This document shows, one piece after another, positions 33,986 through 41,336 of a stretch of 64,000 nt of DNA. This DNA is from Methylophaga marina (GTDB lineage: Bacteria > Pseudomonadota > Gammaproteobacteria > Nitrosococcales > Methylophagaceae), in assembly GCF_030296755.1 (NCBI RefSeq), contig NZ_AP027741.1, positions 1,861,475-1,925,474 on the forward strand. Direction: 5' to 3'. The notes under the pieces were generated by a model, which did no database searches, was not told where the DNA came from, and saw nothing but the letters and a program-made list of their open reading frames with translations. The translations under genes and the position numbers were made by a program. The number at the start of each line of letters is the position of its first letter. The stretch's first letter is position 1.

Positions 33986-34819
33986 ATGAAATTATCAAAA
34001 CTCCTGTCAGCAGCGTTTGCAATAGCTTTGCTGGCTGGTTGTGCGGGTAATCCGAAAACAACTAACCAAAACATTATGTGTGCAGTAGGTGGTGCTCTAG
34101 TTGGTGGTGCCGCAGGCGCTGCCGCAGGTGATTCTGATGCTGCAGCTGGAAGTGCTGTAGTAGGTTCAATGCTCGCACTATTACTTTGCCCTAACGGTGA
34201 AGAAGAACAAGAAGCAGCAGTAGAAAAACCAGTATGTGCTGTAGAGCCACCTCCAGGTGCCTTAGTTGATCAAAATGGTTGTGCATATGACACAGATAAA
34301 GATGGTGTGTACGACGGTATCGACATGTGCCAACAAACACCTCCTGGTGTGACTGTTGACCGCGTAGGTTGTGCGCTTGACTCTGATGGTGATGCAGTGC
34401 CTGACTACAAAGATCTGTGCCCTAACACACCTAAAGGCGTCATTGTTGACCAAGATGGTTGCCCATTAGCAGGTGAAAAAGTGCTGTCTTTAGAAGGCGT
34501 TAATTTCGCATTTGATAAAGCGACGTTGACTGACGATGCGAAACAAATTCTTGAAGAAGCTGTTTCTGTTCTGAAAGATACTGATAGCGTTGTTGAAGTA
34601 CGTGTTGAAGGTCACACTGATAGCATCGGTAGTGAAGCATACAACCAAAAACTGTCACAAGAACGTGCGCAGTCTGTTGTTGACTACCTGACTTCTCGTG
34701 GTATCAATGGTAGCTACCTGATCCCAGTAGGTATGGGTGAAAAATTCCCAGTTGCTACAAATGATACAGACGCTGGAAGAGCGAAAAACCGTCGTGTTGA
34801 TTTCGTTGTTAACGAATAA
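33986..34819 (+). CDS. OmpA-family lipoprotein with thrombospondin type 3 repeats
   Basis: A 277-residue outer-membrane lipoprotein: signal LLSAAFAIALLAGC with a lipid-anchor cysteine. Then comes a glycine-alanine segment (VGGALVGGAAGAAAGDSDAAAGSAVVGS) and two calcium-binding type 3 repeats (DTDKDGVYDGIDMCQQTPPGV; DSDGDAVPDYKDLCPNTPKGV). The C-terminal OmpA peptidoglycan-binding domain has NFAFDKATLTDDAK, VEGHTDSIGSEAYNQKLSQERA and GRAKNRRVDFVV. It probably ties the outer membrane to the wall. I start at ATG 33986, since the signal peptide begins there and AAGGAAGG lies upstream. It is monocistronic with a strong terminator. Confidence 0.92.
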   Translation: MKLSKLLSAAFAIALLAGCAGNPKTTNQNIMCAVGGALVGGAAGAAAGDSDAAAGSAVVGSMLALLLCPNGEEEQEAAVEKPVCAVEPPPGALVDQNGCAYDTDKDGVYDGIDMCQQTPPGVTVDRVGCALDSDGDAVPDYKDLCPNTPKGVIVDQDGCPLAGEKVLSLEGVNFAFDKATLTDDAKQILEEAVSVLKDTDSVVEVRVEGHTDSIGSEAYNQKLSQERAQSVVDYLTSRGINGSYLIPVGMGEKFPVATNDTDAGRAKNRRVDFVVNE

Positions 34820-34846
34820 AACAAGACAACATCACAAGTGATGATA

Positions 34847-34874
34847 AAAGGCCCTGCTTGCAGGGCCTTTTTTT
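34847..34874 (+). terminator. Strong Rho-independent terminator after the OmpA-like gene
   Basis: AAAGGCCCTG, 4-base loop, CAGGGCCTTT followed by a run of seven T: a 10-bp stem beginning 28 bp after the stop codon. Confidence 0.95.
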
Positions 34875-35033
34875 ATCCTTATCCAGGAGAATGATTAAAT
34901 CGTTATAGTAGCCATCAGCCACTGCAGAGTAGTTAAGCACTCATGCAGACTTGGTTTGCAATGGGTATGGAGAACACTAGGCGAGTTATATCTGTTTGCT
35001 TTGAGCTGTAAGCCCTCTCTCAGTGGTCGATTC

Positions 35034-35233
35034 TTGACTACAAGTACTCCTCTAAGGTTTGAGTGGAACAATTCTATTATCTAAGAGGAGAGAAAAAACT
35101 GACTTGAGCTGAGAGATAAAAGGAGTTTTTCCTATATTAGAATAAGCCGTGTTTATCTATTATTAAATTCAGCTTTACGGCTTTCATTGGTTTTCCCTTC
35201 GCCCTCTCAGTTTTCTGATGAGGGCTTTTTTTT
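35034..35233 (+). ncRNA. Possible small RNA in a gene-free stretch
   Basis: The 587 bp between the OmpA-like gene and xoxF have no convincing protein gene. On the plus strand the second part is rich in complementary segments: ctcctct at 35049-35055 with agaggag at 35084-35090, and aagccgt near 35146 with acggctt near 35177. It ends in a textbook terminator (35201-35233) that serves no known gene. A TTGACT box lies at 35034, but no good -10 follows at the right distance. The 5' end is therefore a guess. This is inference from structure only. Confidence 0.3.
35201..35233 (+). terminator. Rho-independent terminator with no gene upstream
   Basis: gccctc-tcag-tttt-ctga-t-gagggc (6 + 4 base pairs with a one-base bulge) followed by eight T on the plus strand. 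The nearest plus-strand gene already ended at its own terminator 330 bp earlier. Confidence 0.85.
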
Positions 35234-35333
35234 GCCTGTAGAAAATCCATTTAAAAAGATTGAGGATTAATAAGGTCACCTCAACGTGCAAGCTGTTTTC
35301 TTTGGAAGCAGAGAAAATAAATTGATCCCCGAT

Positions 35334-35372
35334 AAAAAAAGACTCCGATGATATGTCTATCACCGGAGTCTT
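35334..35372 (-). terminator. Rho-independent terminator after xoxF
   Basis: Minus strand: AAGACTCCGGTGATA, 4-base loop, TATCATCGGAGTCTT (15-bp stem with one G-U pair) followed by a run of T, 34 bp beyond the xoxF stop codon. It shows xoxF is the last gene of its transcript. Confidence 0.95.
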
Positions 35373-35406
35373 ATGCACTGTGTCAATCTATAGTATTAGA
35401 ATGATC

Positions 35407-37179
35407 TTATAGGCTGAACACGCTCAGAACGCCACCTAAAGAAGTCCAGCTTGATAACGATTTGTAGGCACCAACAGCACCTAAGCCATCGGTGTCATTT
35501 TCCAGGTTGTTGGTCATGCCGATACCAGCCCAGCCACCAATGCCTGACAAGATAGCAATATATTGTTTGCCATCGTGTTTATAGGTGTTCACATTGCCCA
35601 CGATGCCTGATGGGGTTTTGAAACGCCATAGCTCACGTCCAGTTTGAGCATCAACTGCTTTTAAATATCCTTCTAAAGTACCGTAGAAGACGACATCACC
35701 GGCTGTCGCTAAAGCACCTGACCATACTGAGAATCTTTCTTTATCAGACCAGACGATTTTACCTTCACGTGCATCCCAGGCAATAAAGTTGCCCATATTG
35801 TCTTTTTCAGCAGCAAACATATTGACTGAGGCGCCTACATAAGGTTGACCCGCTAAATATTCCACCTCAAATGGTTCCAGGTCCATACAAATATGATTTG
35901 TTGGCACATAGAACAGGCCCGTTTTTGGTGAGTATGCAGCAGGTTGTTGATCCTTAGCACCATGTGCTGCCGGGCAGATTCCAGTCGTGTTTGTATCTTC
36001 ACCATTATGTTCAGGAGAGAACTGTTTATTACGGTCGGGTAAGCCTGTTTTCAGATTAACGCTATTCGCCCAGTTAACCGAAGGATCAAACTTGTTGGCG
36101 ACTAATAATTCACCTGATGCACGATCCATGGTGTAGCCAAAACCATTACGGTCAAAATGGACTGCTGTTTTGCGCATTTTGCCTTTGACTTTTTGATCGG
36201 CAAGAATGACTTCGTTGACACCGTCGTAATCCCATTCATCATGTGGCGTCATTTGATAAATCCATTTCGCCATGCCTGTATCTAAATCACGGGCAAACAA
36301 TGACATAGTCCATTTGTTATCACCAGGACGTTGCAGTGGATTCCATGTCGATGGGTTACCCGTACCATAGTAAAACAGGTTCAGATCCGGATCGTATGAA
36401 TACCATCCCCAAGTCGTACCACCACCAATTTTCCATTGATCACCTTTCCAGGTGTTTAATGATGAATTTTCACCAACAGGTTTCAGCATCGATGTTGTTT
36501 TTTCAGGATCTACCAACATCTCTGCATCAGGACCTGTGCTGTAGGCTTTATATAAAGACTTACCATTTAAATCGTAAGTCTGAACATAACCACGAACACC
36601 AAATTCACCACCAGAGATACCAACGACGATTTTATCTTTAAATACATGAGCAACCCCCGTGTTAGTTGCACCGACTCTGGGATCATCGCGTTTATCAGAC
36701 CAAACCATTTTGCCGGTTTCCGCGTCTAAAGCTACCAATGTAGTATCGGCCTGGTTTAGGAAGATTTTGCCATCACCATAAGCTAAACCACGATTGATGA
36801 CGTCACAGCACATAACAGGTACGGTGTCATCATAGTTTTGTTTGGGTTCATATTTCCATTTGATGGCACCGTCATTGTTTAGGTCTAATGCATACACAAT
36901 GTTTGGAAATGGCGTATGAATGTATAAGGTATCGCCAATAACAAGTGAATTACCTTCATGACCCTTTAATACACCTGTTGAAAATGACCAGGCCATATTC
37001 AGATCTTTAACGTTCTCTTTATTGATATCCGTTAATTCACTATAGCGATGATTTTCATAGTTACCTGCTGACATCACCCACTCATTCGGGTCTTTTTGCA
37101 TAGAAAGCAATTCATCTGCATAACTTGTCATGGGTAGAGCAACTGACATTAAAGCCAGAGATATTGTTGTTTTTTTCAT
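35407..37179 (-). CDS. xoxF: Lanthanide-dependent PQQ methanol dehydrogenase XoxF
   Basis: Periplasmic PQQ enzyme oxidising methanol to formaldehyde or formate and passing electrons to a c-type cytochrome. The protein has a signal peptide ([18 protein letters not shown]) and a beta-propeller of tryptophan-docking blades. It carries the vicinal cysteines PVMCCDV that sit over PQQ, and [11 protein letters not shown]. In that motif (bases 36223-36231) the second Asp, two residues after the catalytic Asp, is the lanthanide ligand; calcium-type MxaF has Ala there. It is therefore XoxF, not MxaF. Start ATG 37179 suits AGGG seven bases upstream; ATG 37182 is equally possible. No xoxG cytochrome or xoxJ is adjacent; the gene is alone between its promoter and terminator. 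Confidence 0.97.
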   Translation of the reverse strand: MKKTTISLALMSVALPMTSYADELLSMQKDPNEWVMSAGNYENHRYSELTDINKENVKDLNMAWSFSTGVLKGHEGNSLVIGDTLYIHTPFPNIVYALDLNNDGAIKWKYEPKQNYDDTVPVMCCDVINRGLAYGDGKIFLNQADTTLVALDAETGKMVWSDKRDDPRVGATNTGVAHVFKDKIVVGISGGEFGVRGYVQTYDLNGKSLYKAYSTGPDAEMLVDPEKTTSMLKPVGENSSLNTWKGDQWKIGGGTTWGWYSYDPDLNLFYYGTGNPSTWNPLQRPGDNKWTMSLFARDLDTGMAKWIYQMTPHDEWDYDGVNEVILADQKVKGKMRKTAVHFDRNGFGYTMDRASGELLVANKFDPSVNWANSVNLKTGLPDRNKQFSPEHNGEDTNTTGICPAAHGAKDQQPAAYSPKTGLFYVPTNHICMDLEPFEVEYLAGQPYVGASVNMFAAEKDNMGNFIAWDAREGKIVWSDKERFSVWSGALATAGDVVFYGTLEGYLKAVDAQTGRELWRFKTPSGIVGNVNTYKHDGKQYIAILSGIGGWAGIGMTNNLENDTDGLGAVGAYKSLSSWTSLGGVLSVFSL

Positions 37180-37274
37180 CATTTTTCCCTTCAAACTTAA
37201 GATATAGAAGTAAGCGGAAGCTGAAGTCGCCACTTCTTTACCAAACGCTGACGTATAAAAAAACAGAAGGCTTT

Positions 37275-37302
37275 TCTATAAGTCATCATTTACCAAACAC
37301 AA
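37275..37302 (-). promoter_or_regulatory. Candidate xoxF promoter
   Basis: Minus strand TTGTGT (37297-37302), 16-base spacer, TATAGA (37275-37280), leaving a leader of roughly 90 bases to the xoxF start. Found by eye; sigma-70-like. Confidence 0.45.
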
Positions 37303-37318
37303 AATCATGTTTGATAAT

Positions 37319-37328
37319 CCCCAAGGGG
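37319..37328. promoter_or_regulatory. Candidate activator site, CCCCAAGGGG inverted repeat upstream of xoxF
   Basis: An inverted repeat CCCC-AA-GGGG, flanked as TACCCC on the minus strand, centred about 45 bp upstream of the -10 box. The half-site resembles the TACYYMT heptamer of NarL-type response regulators, and LuxR-type regulators are known to switch on PQQ alcohol dehydrogenases. Binding is inference. Confidence 0.35.
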
Positions 37329-37440
37329 TAGGGAAAGACTAACAGTCAAAAAAAGGAACTAATTGCACTAGTTTCCAAAAATAATGGCCGATTGGAATCT
37401 CAGACAAGTAACGATGGTAGGGGGAGTATCTTAGAGCAAA

Positions 37441-38184
37441 CTATTTATAAAGAGAGCGTATGGGGAGTTGCTCCCAGTTAACAATCATTGGACTTGTGGA
37501 TGTAAAAGGTTGAGTGGCATTGCTTGGGGGCGTAACTAAATAAGCGTCCATTATTTCTATTGTGGATGAGATAAAGACTGCGAGCTGATATTGCTCAGAT
37601 GTGAATGAAGATAAAGTACAGTTAGGAGACTGGCTCAACCTCCCAGTATCAATAGTATGGAAAGGTGTTTTGAATTGTGTTGATCTCGGCAGAGATTTAT
37701 AAAACGCTTCTTTTATGCACCAGCATTGGTAAAAATAATCTTGAGATGTGTTTGAGGAGTAAAGTTCATATTCTCTCTCAGACATAAAACTTTTGGCCAT
37801 GCCAATCATATTGTTACGTGGTTTCTTAATTTCTATATCAACACCACATGGTAAGTCTGCAAACACAATAGCTACCCAGTCATGGCTATGGGACAGGCTA
37901 CAAAAGAAGGGGCTGGTTAATTGGGGGAGTTTGGGGCAGGTATCCGTGTTGTCATCAATAACCACATCCTCAAAGTGAATACCAAACAGATGATTAACGG
38001 CGTATTTAATTAACCATCGGCTTAATAAAAATTGTTGTCGCTTTTTGGGGGAGGATAGTCGGTGATATCTTTGAGTACTCGATTCGTCTAAAAAATCTGA
38101 ATTAAGAGAATCTGAACTGCCCTCAAGGTTGGCTAACCAGAGTTGAGGGCAGTGTAGGTGTTTATTCAGCAAGTTTAACGACAT
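37441..38184 (-). CDS. 4'-phosphopantetheinyl transferase (Sfp/EntD superfamily)
   Basis: A 247-residue Sfp-type transferase that would convert apo acyl carrier proteins to the holo form using CoA. The two signature motifs are present: CGVDIEIKK and WCIKEAFYKSLPR, with LSSPKKRQQFLLSRWLIKYA and FFCSLSHSHDWVAI before them. Its place next to the polyene cluster suggests it primes the two ACPs there (40275, 40545). It overlaps the preceding gene's end by about 22 bp (ATG 38184; GTG 38187 possible), so the pair forms a short minus-strand operon divergent from the cluster. Confidence 0.88.
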   Translation of the reverse strand: MSLNLLNKHLHCPQLWLANLEGSSDSLNSDFLDESSTQRYHRLSSPKKRQQFLLSRWLIKYAVNHLFGIHFEDVVIDDNTDTCPKLPQLTSPFFCSLSHSHDWVAIVFADLPCGVDIEIKKPRNNMIGMAKSFMSEREYELYSSNTSQDYFYQCWCIKEAFYKSLPRSTQFKTPFHTIDTGRLSQSPNCTLSSFTSEQYQLAVFISSTIEIMDAYLVTPPSNATQPFTSTSPMIVNWEQLPIRSLYK

Positions 38185-38602
38185 CACCCTTCAAAGCGAC
38201 GCCAGCGATAATAGCGCCTGCATGGCACTCATACTCGCTTGTGCTGATAAAAGCGTTCTTTTTGTAATAGCTCTCTATATTTATAACGGCATTACCACCT
38301 TCAGATCGGACTCTATCTTGGAATGAGAGTAGTGCACTGAGGAGAACCCATTCACACGCCTCTTTGTCGGTTTTATTAAAGGCGTTCGTTTTTTTATTGC
38401 TTACGAAGTTACCTTTGTCTTCAAGGACTTTTGTATCTGCTGGTTGACCAAAAATAAAGCGAATGGTGGGGTCCAGCTTTTCTTTGAAGTCAGCCGATTC
38501 CATTGCCTCTTTGATTGAAAAAAGGTGTTTTGTATCTCGAGCAAATGCTTGGCTAGATAACACCATAGTGGCAAGAATCAATATCGAAAAGACTTTTTTC
38601 AT
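38162..38602 (-). CDS. Conserved exported protein of unknown function
   Basis: A 146-residue secreted protein with signal peptide KVFSILILATMVLSSQAFA. The mature part has DTKHLFSIKEAMESADFKEKLDP, FVSNKKTNAFNKTDKEACEWV, GGNAVINIESYYKKN and EYECHAGAIIAGVALKGDVVKL. I recall homologues being labelled excinuclease subunits in databases, but nothing in it resembles UvrA. Start ATG 38602, at the signal peptide; the longer frame lies in the ape promoter. It is coupled to the phosphopantetheinyl transferase gene, so a role linked to the polyene pigment is possible but unproven. Confidence 0.7.
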   Translation of the reverse strand: MKKVFSILILATMVLSSQAFARDTKHLFSIKEAMESADFKEKLDPTIRFIFGQPADTKVLEDKGNFVSNKKTNAFNKTDKEACEWVLLSALLSFQDRVRSEGGNAVINIESYYKKNAFISTSEYECHAGAIIAGVALKGDVVKLAE

Positions 38603-38789
38603 GAGATAACGTCCATGTGTAAAAAGCGGGCAGTATAGTTCATCGGCTGTTTTACTACAATTTCCATGTTTTTTCTTGCATATATCAATGATGAAAGTAG
38701 AATTCTTCCAATACTTGATTACTTTATGACAAACGTTAGACACAAACGCTAACCGAACGGACTCGCATGACATCACAGAGGTTGACTCA

Positions 38790-39509
38790 TTGATTAAGCT
38801 GAAGTTGGAGTCATGGTCCGCCTTGGCACCTGGCATGGAAGATACAGACGCATGGATGAAGTGGTTTGATGATATTGATAGCAAACCATCCGAAAATACA
38901 CCTATCCAGATAAAACAAGTACCGGCTTTGTTGCGTCGTCGTTTTACGACGCTGGGTAAAATTGCTGCGAAAGCCACGTTTAACCTGATGGAGAGTAAAC
39001 AGGGGATTTCTACGATCTTCGCTTCCCGTCATGGTGATACGCCGCTGACATTATCATTATTAAAAGATATTGGTAACAGTGAGCCTTTATCACCAACCAG
39101 TTTCAGTCTGGCTGTGCATAATGCGGTAGGCGGATTGTTGTCGATCGCTCGTCAGGATGTTGCTCCTATTACAGCGATAGCCAGTACTGAAAATTTAGTA
39201 CTGAGCACATTGCATGAGGCTGCTGCACAGCTAGAAGTCTATGGCAAGGTGTTATGTGTTATCTATGACGTACCATTACCCGATATTTATCAACGGTTTT
39301 CTCAAAGTTTACCTTTTCCTGTGGCCGTTGCCTTGATTGTCAGTCATGATGAAACCCTTGATTCAGCCATAGAGTTTGCACGTGAACCCAGATTTGATTC
39401 TTCATTCAGTTCTGAGCAAGGACTGTTTGATTTTATTTCGCTGTTAATGAGCTATCAGCAAGAGATTAAGCTCACCACATCAGCAAGTTGTTGGCGTGTT
39501 AGAAGGTGA
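38790..39509 (+). CDS. apeC: Ketosynthase-like chain-length partner (ApeC type), no active-site Cys
   Basis: A 239-residue N-terminal beta-ketoacyl-synthase-like protein. It has the LPTSFSLAVHNA-like segment (LSPTSFSLAVHNAVGGLLSIAR), but where a ketosynthase has its nucleophile motif the sequence reads TAIASTENLVL, with no cysteine. In characterised aryl polyene systems ApeC pairs with the ketosynthase ApeO as a chain-length partner. The start is TTG 38790 with AGAGG eight bases upstream; no in-frame ATG exists before it. It opens the plus-strand cluster and overlaps the next gene by 4 bp. Confidence 0.82.
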   Translation: MIKLKLESWSALAPGMEDTDAWMKWFDDIDSKPSENTPIQIKQVPALLRRRFTTLGKIAAKATFNLMESKQGISTIFASRHGDTPLTLSLLKDIGNSEPLSPTSFSLAVHNAVGGLLSIARQDVAPITAIASTENLVLSTLHEAAAQLEVYGKVLCVIYDVPLPDIYQRFSQSLPFPVAVALIVSHDETLDSAIEFAREPRFDSSFSSEQGLFDFISLLMSYQQEIKLTTSASCWRVRR

Positions 39510-40291
39510 GAACGGTGAGAAATGTGCAGCGACTTTGGCGATTATTAGCAACAGCTGTTAGTTTCTTACTCTTTGGCTTGGGCGGAATTATCATTCCGTT
39601 GGTCGTCATTCCTGTTATTTATCTGTTGCCTGGAGATGTACAGCGCAGAGAAAGACGAGGCAAAGCCTTTATTCATCATAGCTTTCGGGTTTATATTCGA
39701 TTAATGAAAAGCATGGGCATCCTTTCATATGAGCTTGAAGATATTGATCGATTAAAGGAAGCCAAGCTTGTTTTAGCCAATCACCCAACTTTGATAGATG
39801 TCGTTTTTCTGATCTCTCTGATCCCACAAGCAAACTGCGTGGTAAAAAGTGCGTTGATGCGTAATCCGTTCACGCGAGGCCCACTGAAAGCCGCTGGCTA
39901 CATTGTTAATGATGATAGCGTGGACGATGTGATAGCGGCGGCTGAAGCTGCGTTTAAACATGGTGATGTGCTGATTATTTTTCCTGAGGGGACACGTTCA
40001 ATTCCTGGAAAAGTATTAACCTTAAAGCGTGGTGCAGCCAATGTTGCAGTTAGGACTCAAGTTGACGTCACCCCGGTTTTAATTGATTGTCAGCCTGTCA
40101 CGTTGACCAAAGGACAACCTTGGTACCAAATCCCTGATAGCAAGCCACATTTCAAGATTACAGTGGCAGAGCCGATAGCTATTACCGATTTTATAAAACA
40201 GGATAAACCTTCTGTTGCCGCAAGAAACTTAACCTCTGCGTTAAGTCAGTATTTTAATGAGGAGATAGGATTGCGTGAACGCACTGCATAA
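39506..40291 (+). CDS. 1-acyl-glycerol-phosphate-type acyltransferase of the ape cluster
   Basis: A 261-residue PlsC-family membrane acyltransferase. A hydrophobic N-terminus (LLATAVSFLLFGLGGIIIPLVVI) precedes the catalytic NHPTLIDVVFL (HX4D) and substrate-binding FPEGTRS motifs. In aryl polyene clusters the equivalent gene (ApeD) is thought to help build the lipid to which the polyene is attached. Start GTG 39506 overlaps the apeC stop (GTGA); its 3' end overlaps apeE. Confidence 0.88.
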   Translation: MRTVRNVQRLWRLLATAVSFLLFGLGGIIIPLVVIPVIYLLPGDVQRRERRGKAFIHHSFRVYIRLMKSMGILSYELEDIDRLKEAKLVLANHPTLIDVVFLISLIPQANCVVKSALMRNPFTRGPLKAAGYIVNDDSVDDVIAAAEAAFKHGDVLIIFPEGTRSIPGKVLTLKRGAANVAVRTQVDVTPVLIDCQPVTLTKGQPWYQIPDSKPHFKITVAEPIAITDFIKQDKPSVAARNLTSALSQYFNEEIGLRERTA

Positions 40292-40535
40292 TGAAATAAA
40301 ATTAATGATTATCAACAGCCTCGATCTGGAAGATATCGATGTTGAGGATATCGACAGTGACGACCCCTTATTTGTAGATGGACTTGGACTCGACTCGATT
40401 GATGCACTGGAGATTGGTTTAGCGCTACAAAAGCAATATGGCATTAAACTTAAGTCAGACTCGGAAGAGACAAGGCAACATTTTGCCAGTGTGAGTGCTT
40501 TAGCTGCTCTGGTTGAAGAACATAGAACAAAATAG
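40275..40535 (+). CDS. apeE: Acyl carrier protein (ApeE type)
   Basis: An 86-residue acidic acyl carrier protein. The Ser for the phosphopantetheine arm lies in GLGLDSIDALEIGLAL. It starts at GTG 40275 inside the end of the acyltransferase gene. One of two ACPs that would carry the growing polyene chain. Confidence 0.93.
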   Translation: MNALHNEIKLMIINSLDLEDIDVEDIDSDDPLFVDGLGLDSIDALEIGLALQKQYGIKLKSDSEETRQHFASVSALAALVEEHRTK

Positions 40536-40544
40536 AACAACATC

Positions 40545-40798
40545 ATGAAAAGTCAGCAAGAAATATATGAAAAAGTAGTGGCGGTTTTTGAAGAGCTGTT
40601 TGAAATCGATCCAGCAGATATCAGCCCTGAATCGAATTTATATGAAGACTTGGATATCGATAGTATTGATGCGGTTGATCTTGTTATCGAGTTAAGAAAA
40701 ATGACCAAGAAAAAATTCAGCCAGACGATTTTAAAATGGTTCGTACCGTTCAGGATATTGTTGAGCAAGTAGATAAGTTATTGAATAACGAGCAATGA
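40545..40798 (+). CDS. apeF: Second acyl carrier protein (ApeF type), one apparent frameshift
   Basis: The 4'-phosphopantetheine site is in LYEDLDIDSIDAVDLV. As sequenced the frame leaves the ACP pattern after RKMTKKK. Adding one base to the A6 run at about 40710-40715 gives KIQPDDFKMVRTVQDIVEQVDKLL, the normal third and fourth ACP helices. It then stops with TGA 40796-40798, overlapping the next ATG by the usual ATGA. This restores an 84-residue protein, so I treat the break as a probable sequencing error. Confidence 0.85.
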
Positions 40799-41336
40799 TG
40801 ACTGCTATCAGGCTGTTTTCTGTCCTGTTATCTATCGCCTATCCGTTTATTGTCTTTTGGGGCTTACACAGTAATCACTATCAAACATTAATTGTTTTTT
40901 TGGGGCTCTTATTAGTGAGTCGGTTCTGGCTCGCCACTTTGTGGCAGGAGCGACTCATGCTTACGCTGATGGTGGCTTTGCTAGTGAGTCTTGTCTTATT
41001 CAGTGAAACGAGTACCGCATTAAAACTATATCCGGTCATGATCAACCTGAGCTTATTTACCGTATTTGTGATGAGCTTATATGCCAAGGAGTCAGTGGTT
41101 GAAAAACTGGCGAAACTCAGAGAACCTGATTTACCGGCAGAAGGGATAGCCTATACTCGGAAGGTCACTATCGCCTGGAGTGTCTTTTTCTTTTAAATGC
41201 GACAATCGCTTTTATCACCGTCTTTTTTATGTCATCGCAAGCCTGGATGTTATATAACGGCGTGATTGCCTATGTGCTTATCGCTGTCATGTTCAGTCTT
41301 GAATGGCTTATTCGACAAAGAGTAAGGCGACAATGA
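40795..41336 (+). CDS. Polytopic membrane protein of the ape cluster (COG4648/ApeG type), one apparent frameshift
   Basis: A protein of about 180 residues with five or six hydrophobic helices (IVFWGLHSNHYQTLIVFLGLLLVSRF near the start). As read it stops at 41196. With one T added to the T5 run at 41185-41189 it continues WSVFFLLNATIAFITVFFMSS and AWMLYNGVIAYVLIAVMF. It then ends at TGA 41334-41336, overlapping the next start by ATGA. Homologues occupy this place in other aryl polyene clusters; the function is not established. Confidence 0.78.

Noticed and set aside
35184..35378. 64-residue minus-strand open frame downstream of xoxF
   Set aside because: It spans two strong terminators running in opposite directions, has no ribosome site and no protein-like pattern.
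35407..37179. Calcium-type methanol dehydrogenase MxaF
   Set aside because: The Asp two residues after the catalytic Asp (DYD) marks XoxF, and mxaG and mxaI are not adjacent.
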